Assembly (NCBI RefSeq): GCF_947497555.1 | Contig: NZ_CANMGY010000009.1 | Span: 31,182-95,181, forward strand | Direction of reading: 5' to 3' | DNA from: an uncultured Umboniibacter sp. | Lineage (GTDB): Bacteria; Pseudomonadota; Gammaproteobacteria; Pseudomonadales; DSM-25080 | Length of the DNA: 64,000 nt | Shown: piece after piece, positions 1 through 8,243 of the stretch | How the letters are laid out: each line of letters opens with the position of its first letter | Position numbering within the stretch: the first letter of the stretch is position 1 | Translations under genes and position numbers: made by a program | The notes under the pieces: model-generated | The model's database searches: none | The model's input: only the letters and a program-made list of their open reading frames with translations | Told to the model about the DNA's origin: nothing

Positions 1-906
1 TTAGAGAATTTAAACTCGAATGTCGCTCTTGTCGAACATATAGGAGAGTACCTAGTTCAGGCAGGGGGAAAACGCCTACGACCGATGCTTTCCCTTATTA
101 GCGCAAAAGCACTGGGGTTTGAGCATTCTTCTGTTTTTCAATTGGCAACCGCCGTTGAATTTATCCATACCGCCACGCTTTTACATGATGATGTAGTCGA
201 CGAATCAAATCTTCGCCGCGGTCGTGATACCGCCAATGCAAAGTGGGGCAATGCCCCTTCAGTATTAGTTGGCGACTTTGTCTATTCGCGCGCCTTCCAA
301 CTGTTAGTCAAGATTGGCAATCTCGATGTCCTCGATATTCTCTCTGAGACCACCAACGTTCTGGCCGAGGGTGAAGTCCTTCAGCTCGTCAACGCTGGTG
401 ACGCCAGCCTGAGCGAGCGTGACTATTACCAAGTTATTCGCGCCAAGACCGCCAAGCTATTCGAAGCCGCCTGTGAGGGCGCAGCAATTCTGGCTTCTGC
501 AACTACCGAGCAACGCCAACAGCTCGCCACCTTCGGCGATCAACTGGGCATTGCCTTCCAGCTTGTTGACGACCTACTTGATTATGTTGGAAATGTGGAT
601 ACCATGGGCAAGAATGTTGGCGACGACTTAGCTGAAGGGAAAACAACACTCCCATTAATTCATGCGATGAAACACGCGTCAGCTGAAGATGCAGGGACGA
701 TCCGCACCGCCCTGCAGACTAAAAATACCGATCAGATCGACGATATCATCCGAATAGTGGAAGCGACCGGTTCGCTTAACTACACTCGAGATGCAGCTTA
801 TCGTGCAATCGAAACGGCTAAAGGTGCGCTGTCCACACTACCCGCCTCTGCCTATCGTACCGCACTTGAAGAAATCGCCGACTACTGCATCGCTAGAACG
901 AAGTAA
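1..906 (+). CDS. ispB: Polyprenyl (octaprenyl) diphosphate synthase, 5' partial
   Basis: The reading frame is open from base 1, so the start lies upstream of the window; 301 residues are visible, against about 323 for E. coli IspB. It is a trans-prenyltransferase that elongates farnesyl diphosphate with isopentenyl diphosphate to make the quinone side chain. Visible family motifs are GGKRLRP near the left edge (codons 21-27 of the visible part), the first Asp-rich motif HDDVVDE (about bases 187-207) and the second, DDLLD (about bases 568-582), which bind the Mg-diphosphate substrates. pgi starts 24 nt downstream on the same strand. Chain length cannot be read from sequence alone; octaprenyl is inferred from the family. 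Confidence 0.9.
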   Translation, partial: LENLNSNVALVEHIGEYLVQAGGKRLRPMLSLISAKALGFEHSSVFQLATAVEFIHTATLLHDDVVDESNLRRGRDTANAKWGNAPSVLVGDFVYSRAFQLLVKIGNLDVLDILSETTNVLAEGEVLQLVNAGDASLSERDYYQVIRAKTAKLFEAACEGAAILASATTEQRQQLATFGDQLGIAFQLVDDLLDYVGNVDTMGKNVGDDLAEGKTTLPLIHAMKHASAEDAGTIRTALQTKNTDQIDDIIRIVEATGSLNYTRDAAYRAIETAKGALSTLPASAYRTALEEIADYCIARTK

Positions 907-929
907 TTAGTAATAAAGGCTAAATATCT

Positions 930-2519
930 ATGTTTTTAAAACAACTGCAGCAGCTTGCGGAGCATGCTGGCGACGAGTGCGTTGCTACGCTTTGCCAGGA
1001 CCCGCAACGGTTCACCCAATTTAAGACCTCAGCGGCCGAACTCACCCTCGACACTAGCCGCCAGAGAATGACCTCAGACACCTTTTCGAAACTCGCCGAT
1101 TTGGCGAACAAGAGTGGCTTTAACCAGGCTTTCAAAGCAATGCGCCAAGGTGAGGAGATCAACTTCACCGAAGGACGTGCGGTTCTGCACACCCTGCTTC
1201 GCAACCTCAATAGCACAGACCCTCGTGCCGAGGAGGTCCGTACTTCACTCGCCAAAATGCAAACACTGACGCAAGCCGTTCAATCGGGCGAATGGAAAGG
1301 TTATAGCGGCAAGACAATCCGCGACGTTGTGAATATTGGTATCGGTGGTTCAGACCTGGGCCCACGAATGATTTACCGCGCAATGCTGCACTATCGCCAT
1401 GACGCCATTAACGTCCATTGGGTGGCGAACATTGACCCGGCTGACATCGAGAAAAAGCTCGCTGCGCTCAACCCTGAAACCACCCTCATTGTGGTCTCGT
1501 CGAAAAGCTTCTCCACCCCCGAGACACTTAACAATGCCAATACTGCCCGTAAATGGTTAGTAGACAATGGCGTCACCGACGTCTCGAAGCACGTGGTAGC
1601 AGCAAGCTCTAACGTTAAGATGGCACTTGAATTCGGCATTGGCGAAAGCAACATATTCCCACTGTGGGACTGGGTTGGCGGTCGTTTTTCTCTATGGTCT
1701 GCTATTGGCTTACCACTTATGATGGGTTTCAAGGCCGGTGTTTTTGAAGCTATTTTGGGTGGCGCTCTAGCCATGGACGATCATGCCGAGCGCGCGCCAC
1801 TCGAGGCTAACCTTCCTGCGCAACTGGCGCTGTTCGAACTCTGGAATGTTAACGCTCACGGCACTAGCTCACGTGCAGTGCTGCCCTACTGTCATGACCT
1901 CCGCCTGCTTCCGGCACATTTACAGCAACTCGAGATGGAAAGCCTTGGTAAATCAGTGAATCTCAAAGGCGAACGAGTAGATTACCCTACCGGCGGCGTA
2001 GTCTGGGGCACTGAGGGCAGCAATGGCCAGCACTCCTACCACCAGCTACTTCATCAGGGTAACCAAGGTATCGCCGCTGAGATCATTCTGCCGCTATCGT
2101 CATCAAACGAGCCAGTGCAGCATCTCAAACTCATCGCCAACGCGTTAGCCCAGAGTCAGGTATTTTGTTACGGTCAAAGCGCTGCGGAAGCGAAAGAGGC
2201 GCTGCTCGCCCGCGGAATGGCAGCTGAGCAAGCCGATATTATCGCCCAGCATAAGGAAATTCTCGGCAACCGCCCGCACAGCATCATCACCATGGAGTCG
2301 CTAACTCCTCATACATTGGGAGCACTCATTGCAGCCTACGAGAACAAGGTCTTTTTCTGTGGCTACTGGCAGGAGATTAACGCGTTCGATCAGTGGGGAG
2401 TTGAACTAGGAAAAGTCCATGCCAGCACGATGGAAACCGTGCTGACATCGGGCGATACCGCGCAGGTTGATGACGGCTATGCCGCCATCGTTAGCGCCTA
2501 TTTATCAGCCGCCAAGTAA
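930..2519 (+). CDS. pgi: Glucose-6-phosphate isomerase
   Basis: 529 aa, interconverting glucose-6-phosphate and fructose-6-phosphate in the cytoplasm. Both family signatures are present: VGGRFSLWSAIG (about residues 249-260) and, near the C terminus, NAFDQWGVELGK, which contains the catalytic-region lysine. NIGIGGSDLGPR (about 136-147) forms part of the sugar-phosphate site, and the segment around GQHSYHQLLHQG carries the ring-opening histidine region. Length is close to the E. coli enzyme. It follows ispB closely and its last 15 bases overlap the end of the convergent gene on the other strand. Confidence 0.96.
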   Translation: MFLKQLQQLAEHAGDECVATLCQDPQRFTQFKTSAAELTLDTSRQRMTSDTFSKLADLANKSGFNQAFKAMRQGEEINFTEGRAVLHTLLRNLNSTDPRAEEVRTSLAKMQTLTQAVQSGEWKGYSGKTIRDVVNIGIGGSDLGPRMIYRAMLHYRHDAINVHWVANIDPADIEKKLAALNPETTLIVVSSKSFSTPETLNNANTARKWLVDNGVTDVSKHVVAASSNVKMALEFGIGESNIFPLWDWVGGRFSLWSAIGLPLMMGFKAGVFEAILGGALAMDDHAERAPLEANLPAQLALFELWNVNAHGTSSRAVLPYCHDLRLLPAHLQQLEMESLGKSVNLKGERVDYPTGGVVWGTEGSNGQHSYHQLLHQGNQGIAAEIILPLSSSNEPVQHLKLIANALAQSQVFCYGQSAAEAKEALLARGMAAEQADIIAQHKEILGNRPHSIITMESLTPHTLGALIAAYENKVFFCGYWQEINAFDQWGVELGKVHASTMETVLTSGDTAQVDDGYAAIVSAYLSAAK

Positions 2520-3056
2520 GTTGCGTTTTAGGCGGCGGTTAACCGGCCGCTCGCCTAGCCAAATACCAAACATACCCTCTTTGAATAGAGGGTTTTCTAC
2601 CAGAATAAATTCTTCGCCGTTACGATAGGTCATCACACCGCGCGCTGGGTCATTAAATACGGTATAAATATCGCCCTCTACTAACTCCTCAACGAACTGC
2701 GCCAAGTAGTCTTGGACCACTTGCTTCACTTCCTCATAGTGCTCGTATTTTTTGAAACCGTCTAATACCGCCTCGGTAAACAATGCCGTGCTAACTAGGC
2801 TAGAACGTACCTCAATACGTAGCGCCATAGGTGACACAGTCTCGCTCACCAGGGTTTCCCTGTCTTGCCCTTCGACCGTATACAGCGCTATATCATAAAG
2901 TGGGACCATAAACTTACGGCGAACACCCTCACCTTGCTTTTGCATTTCTGCCTCGGCTAACGTCATAGTCTCTGGCGACGCTGCGTTCGCCGAAGTAATA
3001 CTCGTTAGACCCAGTAAGGCCAACAACACGCTAGTCAATAACGTTTTCATTTCCAC
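2505..3056 (-). CDS. Chalcone isomerase-like exported protein
   Basis: 183 aa. Residues 1-25 form a signal peptide (charged start, Leu-rich core, ending SANA-A), so a periplasmic location is expected. The segment GVRRKFMVPLYDIALYTVEG (about 43-62) resembles the bacterial chalcone-isomerase-like family, which keeps the fold; enzymatic activity in bacterial members is not established. It lies 22 nt downstream of the phosphomannomutase gene on the same strand and is probably cotranscribed. Its 3' end overlaps that of pgi tail to tail by 15 bp. Family assignment is by motif recognition only; the role is unknown. Confidence 0.7.
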   Translation of the reverse strand: MEMKTLLTSVLLALLGLTSITSANAASPETMTLAEAEMQKQGEGVRRKFMVPLYDIALYTVEGQDRETLVSETVSPMALRIEVRSSLVSTALFTEAVLDGFKKYEHYEEVKQVVQDYLAQFVEELVEGDIYTVFNDPARGVMTYRNGEEFILVENPLFKEGMFGIWLGERPVNRRLKRNLLGG

Positions 3057-3078
3057 TCCTCATACCACATGATTGTGC

Positions 3079-4431
3079 CTACGCACTGGTTATTATTGCG
3101 AGTAACTCATCGCGCTTTGCTTCCATCAACGCTGAATCTGCTTTCGACTCTACATTGAGTCGGAGCACGGGCTCAGTATTAGACATTCGTAAATTGAAGC
3201 GCCAATCACTCCCGAAGCTCATACTCAAGCCATCGGTACGATCAACTGAGGTAGCTAAATGGCTATATTTCGCCTCGATCTGCGCAATCGCCGCTTCCGG
3301 ATCGTCGAGCTTGGTATTGATTTCACCACTACAGGGGAACGCCAACATGCACTCATCTACTAATGAAGCCAGACTAACATCACGCTGACACATCAGTGCT
3401 GTAATCAATAGCCAAGGTATCATGCCGCTATCACAGTAGGCAAAATCTCTGAAGTAATGGTGCGCACTCATCTCGCCACCGTAAATAGCATCTTCGAGGC
3501 GCATGCACTCTTTAATAAAAGCGTGTCCAGTTTTACTCATGATAGCCTTGCCATCATAACGCTCCGCGACTTCAATGGTATTCCAAGTCAGACGCGGATC
3601 ATGAACAATTTTCGAACCTGGCTGCTTCAATAGGAACGCTTCAGCTAGCAAACCTACTACGTAGTACCCTTCGATAAAACGACCAGAGGAGTCGAAGAAG
3701 AAACAACGGTCAAAGTCACCATCCCAAGCAATGCCCAAATCGGCATTATTAGCCACGACAGCATCAATGGTGGATTGACGGTTCTCCTCTAAAAGTGGGT
3801 TGGGCACGCCATTGGGGAAGTTGCCATTCGCTTCGTGGTGGACCTTGATAAACTCAAACGGAAGATGTGGCTCGAGCAAATCGACGACCGCTCCAGCGCC
3901 ACCATTACCGGCATTCACAACGACTTTAAGTGGTTTAAGCTGAGTAACATCTAGATAGGTCATAAGATGCTTGATATAGGCTTCGCTATGATCGAAGCGA
4001 CTTACACTGCCCTTGTGCACTACCTCTGGAAAGTTGCCTTCTTCTGCCAACGCTTGAATGTCAAACAAGCCGGTATCTCCAGAAATTGGCTTCGCATCTT
4101 CGCGAACAAACTTCATCCCGTTGTAGTCCATGGGGTTGTGACTAGCCGTCACGACAATGCCGCCATCGACCGGTAATTCTTTCGCTGCGAAATAGATCTG
4201 TTCGGTACCACACTCGCCAATATTGATGACGTCTGCACCACCATCAGTGAGCCCCTCGGTAAGCGCATCGCATAAGGTCTTACTAGTTAGACGAATATCA
4301 TAACCTACGGCAACACGCTTAGCGCAGAGGAACTGAGCGTAGGCGCGTCCAATACGATAGGCAACGTCATCATTAAGCTGATCCGGGACGCGACCACGAA
4401 CATCGTAGGCTTTAAAGCAGCTAATTTGCAT
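3079..4431 (-). CDS. manB: Phosphomannomutase / phosphoglucomutase
   Basis: 450 aa, alpha-D-phosphohexomutase superfamily (AlgC/CpsG/ManB type). It interconverts the 1- and 6-phosphates of mannose (and possibly glucose) for GDP-mannose and surface polysaccharide synthesis. The four active-site elements are visible: [13 protein letters not shown] with the phosphoserine, metal loop DGDFDRC, sugar loop GEMSAHHYF, and phosphate loop [12 protein letters not shown]. The start at 4431 is preferred because GGAGA sits a few bases upstream and [13 protein letters not shown] is the typical family N terminus; an open frame continues upstream to 4488 without support. The choice between manB, algC and cpsG cannot be made from sequence alone. 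Confidence 0.88.
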   Translation of the reverse strand: MQISCFKAYDVRGRVPDQLNDDVAYRIGRAYAQFLCAKRVAVGYDIRLTSKTLCDALTEGLTDGGADVINIGECGTEQIYFAAKELPVDGGIVVTASHNPMDYNGMKFVREDAKPISGDTGLFDIQALAEEGNFPEVVHKGSVSRFDHSEAYIKHLMTYLDVTQLKPLKVVVNAGNGGAGAVVDLLEPHLPFEFIKVHHEANGNFPNGVPNPLLEENRQSTIDAVVANNADLGIAWDGDFDRCFFFDSSGRFIEGYYVVGLLAEAFLLKQPGSKIVHDPRLTWNTIEVAERYDGKAIMSKTGHAFIKECMRLEDAIYGGEMSAHHYFRDFAYCDSGMIPWLLITALMCQRDVSLASLVDECMLAFPCSGEINTKLDDPEAAIAQIEAKYSHLATSVDRTDGLSMSFGSDWRFNLRMSNTEPVLRLNVESKADSALMEAKRDELLAIITSA

Positions 4432-4543
4432 ATTTTCTCCATTCGACTTTCTTGTCATTTTTGGTATTACGTCTACTATACCATCCATTCGTAGACCTGT
4501 TTAGCACCGCTTAGGTGAAATATTTCCGTTTCTTCAGTTGAAT

Positions 4544-4571
4544 TTCACAATTCGACTACAGGCACTAAAAT
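4544..4571 (+). promoter_or_regulatory. Candidate sigma-70 promoter of fabAB
   Basis: TTCACA (4544-4549), a 16-nt spacer, and TAAAAT (4566-4571). It points at fabA, whose start is about 120 nt downstream. The -10 hexamer abuts a perfect palindrome at 4571-4589. Support is positional only. Confidence 0.4.
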
Positions 4572-4589
4572 ATTCACAAATTGTGAATA
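4571..4589. promoter_or_regulatory. Palindromic operator candidate upstream of fabA
   Basis: TATTCACAAATTGTGAATA is a perfect 9-1-9 inverted repeat in the fabA/manB divergent region. It lies at the expected transcription start of the candidate fabA promoter, where a repressor would block initiation. It does not look like the E. coli FabR or FadR consensus sites as I know them. A related single half-site, TTCACAATTCG, overlaps the -35 region at 4544. The regulator is unknown. Confidence 0.5.
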
Positions 4590-4693
4590 GTCGATAGTGA
4601 CTTAAGAAACGCATTCCAATAAAATGACCGCACAGTCGCGCTATTTTTCATGACATTTCGCGACATTTCACAGCAATTTTTACGAGATGCACT

Positions 4694-5209
4694 ATGACCC
4701 AGCAAAGCTCTTACACCTACGAGGAACTCATTTCCTGTAGTCAAGGCGAACTATTTGGCCCAGGCAACGCCCAACTTCCAGCTCCTAATATGCTGATGCT
4801 TGACCGCATTACTAGCATCTCTGCTACCGGTGGCGAAAACGGCGTGGGTGAGCTTATCGCTGAACTCGACATCACTCCCGATCTTTGGTTTTTTGACTGC
4901 CATTTCCCTGGCGACCCTGTGATGCCGGGATGTCTAGGCCTCGACGCAATGTGGCAGCTAGTTGGCTTCTTCCTAGGATGGAAAGGTAATCCGGGCAAAG
5001 GTCGAGCGTTAGGCTGTGGCGAAGTGAAATTCACGGGGCAAATTTTACCTACCGCAAAGAAGGTGACTTATAAGATCACCCTAAATCGCGTTATTGAACG
5101 CCGCTTGGTTATGGGCATCGCCGATGGCGTTGTCTTGGTTGATGGGCGTGAAATCTATCATGCAAAGGACCTCAAGGTTGGTCTGTTTCAAAGTACTGAG
5201 AATTTTTAA
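4694..5209 (+). CDS. fabA: 3-hydroxydecanoyl-ACP dehydratase/isomerase
   Basis: 171 aa, the usual FabA length. It dehydrates 3-hydroxydecanoyl-ACP and isomerises trans-2- to cis-3-decenoyl-ACP, the branch point for anaerobic unsaturated fatty acid synthesis. The catalytic pair His70 ([12 protein letters not shown]) and Asp84 (GLDAMWQ) is intact, as is [13 protein letters not shown] after it. fabB begins 12 nt downstream, the classic gammaproteobacterial fabAB pair. A palindromic operator candidate lies about 105 bp upstream. Confidence 0.97.
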   Translation: MTQQSSYTYEELISCSQGELFGPGNAQLPAPNMLMLDRITSISATGGENGVGELIAELDITPDLWFFDCHFPGDPVMPGCLGLDAMWQLVGFFLGWKGNPGKGRALGCGEVKFTGQILPTAKKVTYKITLNRVIERRLVMGIADGVVLVDGREIYHAKDLKVGLFQSTENF

Positions 5210-5221
5210 GGAGTATCCACC

Positions 5222-6430
5222 ATGCGTCGTGTAGTCATCACGGGAATGGGCATTGTATCTAGCCTCGGCAACAATCTTGCCGATGTTGAAGATTCCCTTC
5301 GTAACGGAAAATCTGGTATTTCATTCCAGGAAGAATATAAAGAAGTGGGCCTACGTTCGCACGTAGCCGGCTCCATTGACATCGACTTCAAAGAACACAT
5401 TGATCGTAAAGCACTTCGCTTTATGGGTGATGCAGCGGCTTATGCGTTCATTAGTATGGACCAGGCAATTAAAGATTCGGGATTGAACGACGAACAGGTA
5501 TCTAACGAGCGCACCGGCATCATCATGGGCTCGGGCGGCGCATCATCGCACAACCTAGTTGAAGCGGCAGACATCATTCGCAAGCGTGGTGTTAAGCGTG
5601 TTGGTCCATATCGTGTGACGCAAACGATGGGATCTACTACTTCAGCCTGTTTGGCAACGCCATTTAAGATCAAGGGTGTTAACTACTCGATCTCATCTGC
5701 CTGCGCTACGAGCGCTCACTGTATTGGTCACGGCGCTGAGCTCATCCAGTTGGGTAAGCAGGATGTTATTTTTGCTGGCGGTGGTGAAGAACTGCACTGG
5801 GTTATGTCTTCACTATTCGACGCCATGGGTGCACTCTCTACTCAGTACAACGAAACGCCGGACAAAGCTTCGCGTGCCTACGACGAAGGTCGTGATGGTT
5901 TCGTTATTGCTGGCGGCGGCGGTTGTGTTGTGTTGGAAGACTATGACCACGCGATAGCTCGCGGCGCGACAATTTACGCTGAACTCGTAGGCTACGGTGC
6001 TACCTCTGATGGCTACGATATGGTAGCGCCAAGTGGCGAAGGCGCAGCACGTTGTATGCGTATGGCGATGGCTACGATTGACGAACCGATTGATTACATC
6101 AATGCACATGGAACTAGCACACCAGTTGGTGACGTTGCCGAATTAGGCGCGGTACGCGAAGTATTTGGCGATAACACTCCACTCATTGGTTCAACTAAAT
6201 CGCTTTCTGGTCACTCATTGGGTGCCGCTGGGGTACATGAAGCAATTTACTCTATCATCATGCAGCAGAAAGGTTTCGTGGCCGCTTCGGCGAACATCGA
6301 GAAGCTGGATGACAAAGCACAGGGTCTGAACATTGTTACAGAAACCCAGGAGAAAGAGCTGAAGACAGTGATGTCGAATAGCTTTGGCTTCGGTGGCACC
6401 AACGCCACATTGATTTTCAAAAGCCTTTAA
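5222..6430 (+). CDS. fabB: 3-oxoacyl-ACP synthase I (KAS I)
   Basis: 402 aa condensing enzyme that elongates the cis-3-decenoyl-ACP produced by FabA. The catalytic Cys-His-His triad is visible: Cys161 in SSACATSAH, His296 in [11 protein letters not shown] and His331 in [13 protein letters not shown] Gly-rich C-terminal motif, NSFGFGGTN, is also present. GGAG lies just before the start. It is cotranscribed with fabA and followed within 30 bp by a strong hairpin terminator. Confidence 0.97.
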   Translation: MRRVVITGMGIVSSLGNNLADVEDSLRNGKSGISFQEEYKEVGLRSHVAGSIDIDFKEHIDRKALRFMGDAAAYAFISMDQAIKDSGLNDEQVSNERTGIIMGSGGASSHNLVEAADIIRKRGVKRVGPYRVTQTMGSTTSACLATPFKIKGVNYSISSACATSAHCIGHGAELIQLGKQDVIFAGGGEELHWVMSSLFDAMGALSTQYNETPDKASRAYDEGRDGFVIAGGGGCVVLEDYDHAIARGATIYAELVGYGATSDGYDMVAPSGEGAARCMRMAMATIDEPIDYINAHGTSTPVGDVAELGAVREVFGDNTPLIGSTKSLSGHSLGAAGVHEAIYSIIMQQKGFVAASANIEKLDDKAQGLNIVTETQEKELKTVMSNSFGFGGTNATLIFKSL

Positions 6431-6459
6431 TTAGCTAGCGATAAATCGAAAGCCTAGAG

Positions 6460-6502
6460 AGCCCTCGAACTATTGAATTCAATAGGACGGGGGCTTTTTT
6501 GT
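6460..6502 (+). terminator. Intrinsic terminator of fabAB
   Basis: A long hairpin with arms AGCCCTCG and CGGGGGCT surrounds the perfect inner palindrome CTATTGAATTCAATAG and is followed by TTTTTT. It lies 30 bp after the fabB stop codon. Confidence 0.85.
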
Positions 6503-6564
6503 TGAGGCTATCTTTTGTTAGTGAGAGATTTTGCGAATGCGCCGTTATTGAGGTGGCGTTTGTG

Positions 6565-6627
6565 GACACGATGAAAGTAAATCGCGCAATGATCTTGTTG
6601 GACTGATGTCTTTTGACACGATGAAAG
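6565..6627. repeat. Short direct repeat, two 13-bp copies exactly 50 bp apart
   Basis: GACACGATGAAAG occurs at 6565-6577 and 6615-6627 in the gap between fabB and the convergent gene at 6656-7360. Flanking bases are only loosely similar (GTAAATCGCG against CTAATAACG). No known function is recognised. Confidence 0.6.
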
Positions 6628-6655
6628 CTAATAACGTGTTAACGCTAACTGCTAC

Positions 6656-7360
6656 CTAGCCTAAAAACGCCCGCCAGCGATCCAACAAACCGACTCGCCA
6701 TGGCTTCGGCTTTATTCCAAAGGCAAACTTCAAGGCTGTTCCATCCAGCGTTCTATCCACGCCGAGCCCTGCACCAGCAACAAGCTGATCGGTTGTCTTC
6801 TCGCACTTATCATCACACAAATAGGCAGTCAAACGATGCCAAGTGACCTTACCGCCGGAAGCATAGGTGTATCGCCCCCAATTCTCGCCGCCCGATAACA
6901 ACTGCGCGATCACTGACGCACAGACCCGAGATAAATCCGGTACGGTAACAATATTGAAGAATGAACTATCATCCAGCTCACGTGTGCCAGCCAGTTCAAT
7001 TTCACGCATCACATCGGGAAATAGACGAACGGCTAACATGGGAAAGTCCAACAGCATGACCCGTGCCGAATCGTCGAGTAATGGAGATTCCCAGACGTCA
7101 TCGAATTCATCGTTACTCAGACTAAAAGACTGTAATCTTGCCTGAATAACACCAACGTTTTGCAGGTCCGCTTGCCGGCAGAGCGCCAAAAAATCTTCAA
7201 CTTGAGTAACAAAGCTAATCACCAACTGAGCACCATCCAATACGTTAACCGGATGCTCTACCTCAACACACTCAATACGGGGAAGTAGCGCACGGATAGC
7301 AGTCAGGAGCTCTTCGCGTGCTTCCGGAGGCGGGTTGACGATATAGATTCGATCGGACAT
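6656..7360 (-). CDS. Protein of unknown function with weak RmlD-like C-terminal similarity
   Basis: 234 aa, not firmly recognised. The N terminus (IYIVNPPPEAREELLTAI) is predicted beta-alpha-beta but lacks the GxxGxxG nucleotide-binding loop. The stretch GRYTYASGGKVTWHRLTAYL (about 162-181) recalls the segment of dTDP-4-dehydrorhamnose reductase-like (RmlD) sugar-nucleotide proteins that follows the substrate site. It could be a degenerate short-chain dehydrogenase relative acting as a binding protein; that is inference. No signal peptide or membrane segment. It lies downstream of ssb on the same strand, separated by a strong terminator, and convergent with fabB. Confidence 0.55.
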   Translation of the reverse strand: MSDRIYIVNPPPEAREELLTAIRALLPRIECVEVEHPVNVLDGAQLVISFVTQVEDFLALCRQADLQNVGVIQARLQSFSLSNDEFDDVWESPLLDDSARVMLLDFPMLAVRLFPDVMREIELAGTRELDDSSFFNIVTVPDLSRVCASVIAQLLSGGENWGRYTYASGGKVTWHRLTAYLCDDKCEKTTDQLVAGAGLGVDRTLDGTALKFAFGIKPKPWRVGLLDRWRAFLG

Positions 7361-7457
7361 GGACTAACTCTCAAGTATTTTGCGAAGTATATGAGATTTA
7401 ACTGTGCTCGCCAACTTGGCTGAGGTTTGCATCACGCTATTAAGTTTCGCAGCCGTA

Positions 7458-7489
7458 AACAAAAAGAACGCCTAGGCGCTCTTTTTGTT
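7458..7489. terminator. Intrinsic terminator downstream of ssb
   Basis: A near-perfect 32-bp palindrome: AACAAAAAGA, a centre of CGCCTAGGCG, and TCTTTTTGTT, with one mismatched pair. T-runs on both sides allow it to work on either strand. It separates ssb from the next minus-strand gene. Confidence 0.8.
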
Positions 7490-7508
7490 ATTTGCTTCAA
7501 AGGCCGAA

Positions 7509-8147
7509 TTAAAACGGAATATCGTCGTCGAATGAATCAAAGCTTGGCGCCGGCTGCGCTTGACGCTGAGCGGGTTGCTGCTGAGGCGCTGCGGCATGCT
7601 GAGTCTGCGGTGCATTCTGAGGTGCCTGTTGCTGAGCGGGTTGTTGGTAGCCCTGCTGTTGCGGCGCGGACTGTTGCGGCGCAGACTGCTGAGGCGCTGG
7701 CTGCTGGTACGCATTCTGAGCTGGTGCTGAAGGCGCCGATGTATATGGATCAGCATAAGCACCCGGCGCAGAGGCATTCACGGAGCCCATATTGGAAGAA
7801 GTTCCTGCACCACGGCTATCGAGCATTTGCATTTCGTTCGCCACAATTTCGGTAGTGTAACGATCTTGACCCTGCTGATCTTGCCACTTACGGGTACGCA
7901 ATGACCCTTCGATGTAGACTTTGCTACCTTTCTTTAGATATTGACCAGCAATTTCAGCTAGTTTGTTGAAAAAGACAACGCGGTGCCACTCGGTGCGCTC
8001 CTGCGCCTGACCGGTGTTCTTGTCTTTCCAACTCTCTGATGTTGCGACGGTGATATTGGTAATGGCCGCGCCAGCCTGGGTATAACGACTTTCAGGGTCG
8101 TTCCCTAAATTACCTACCAAGATCACTTTATTAATACCACGGGCCAT
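7509..8147 (-). CDS. ssb: Single-stranded DNA-binding protein
   Basis: 212 aa. The N-terminal OB fold ([19 protein letters not shown] and onward to about residue 110) binds ssDNA as a tetramer. A long disordered linker follows, rich in Pro and Gln with repeated QQSAP units, and the acidic tip DDDIPF recruits repair and replication partners. The ATG at 8147 is chosen because AGGTGG lies 5 nt upstream and MARG is the family start; an in-frame GTG at 8156 is unlikely. Total length and linker exceed E. coli SSB (about 178 aa). The MFS gene lies upstream on the same strand and uvrA beyond it. Confidence 0.96.
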   Translation of the reverse strand: MARGINKVILVGNLGNDPESRYTQAGAAITNITVATSESWKDKNTGQAQERTEWHRVVFFNKLAEIAGQYLKKGSKVYIEGSLRTRKWQDQQGQDRYTTEIVANEMQMLDSRGAGTSSNMGSVNASAPGAYADPYTSAPSAPAQNAYQQPAPQQSAPQQSAPQQQGYQQPAQQQAPQNAPQTQHAAAPQQQPAQRQAQPAPSFDSFDDDIPF

Positions 8148-8243
8148 TGTGTCCACCTGCCATTTTATTTGTTGTTTAGTTGTCTAGAATACCGAAGTCA
8201 GCGACTAGATGCATCACCTAATCGAGCGGAATTTCGCGACGGT

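Noticed and set aside
5813..6109. Open frame of 98 codons antisense to fabB
   Set aside because: It lies wholly inside fabB, has no ribosome-binding site and shows no protein-like motif.
7427..7855. 142-aa open frame antisense to ssb
   Set aside because: It is a shadow of the repetitive Pro/Gln-rich ssb linker; ssb itself is unambiguous.
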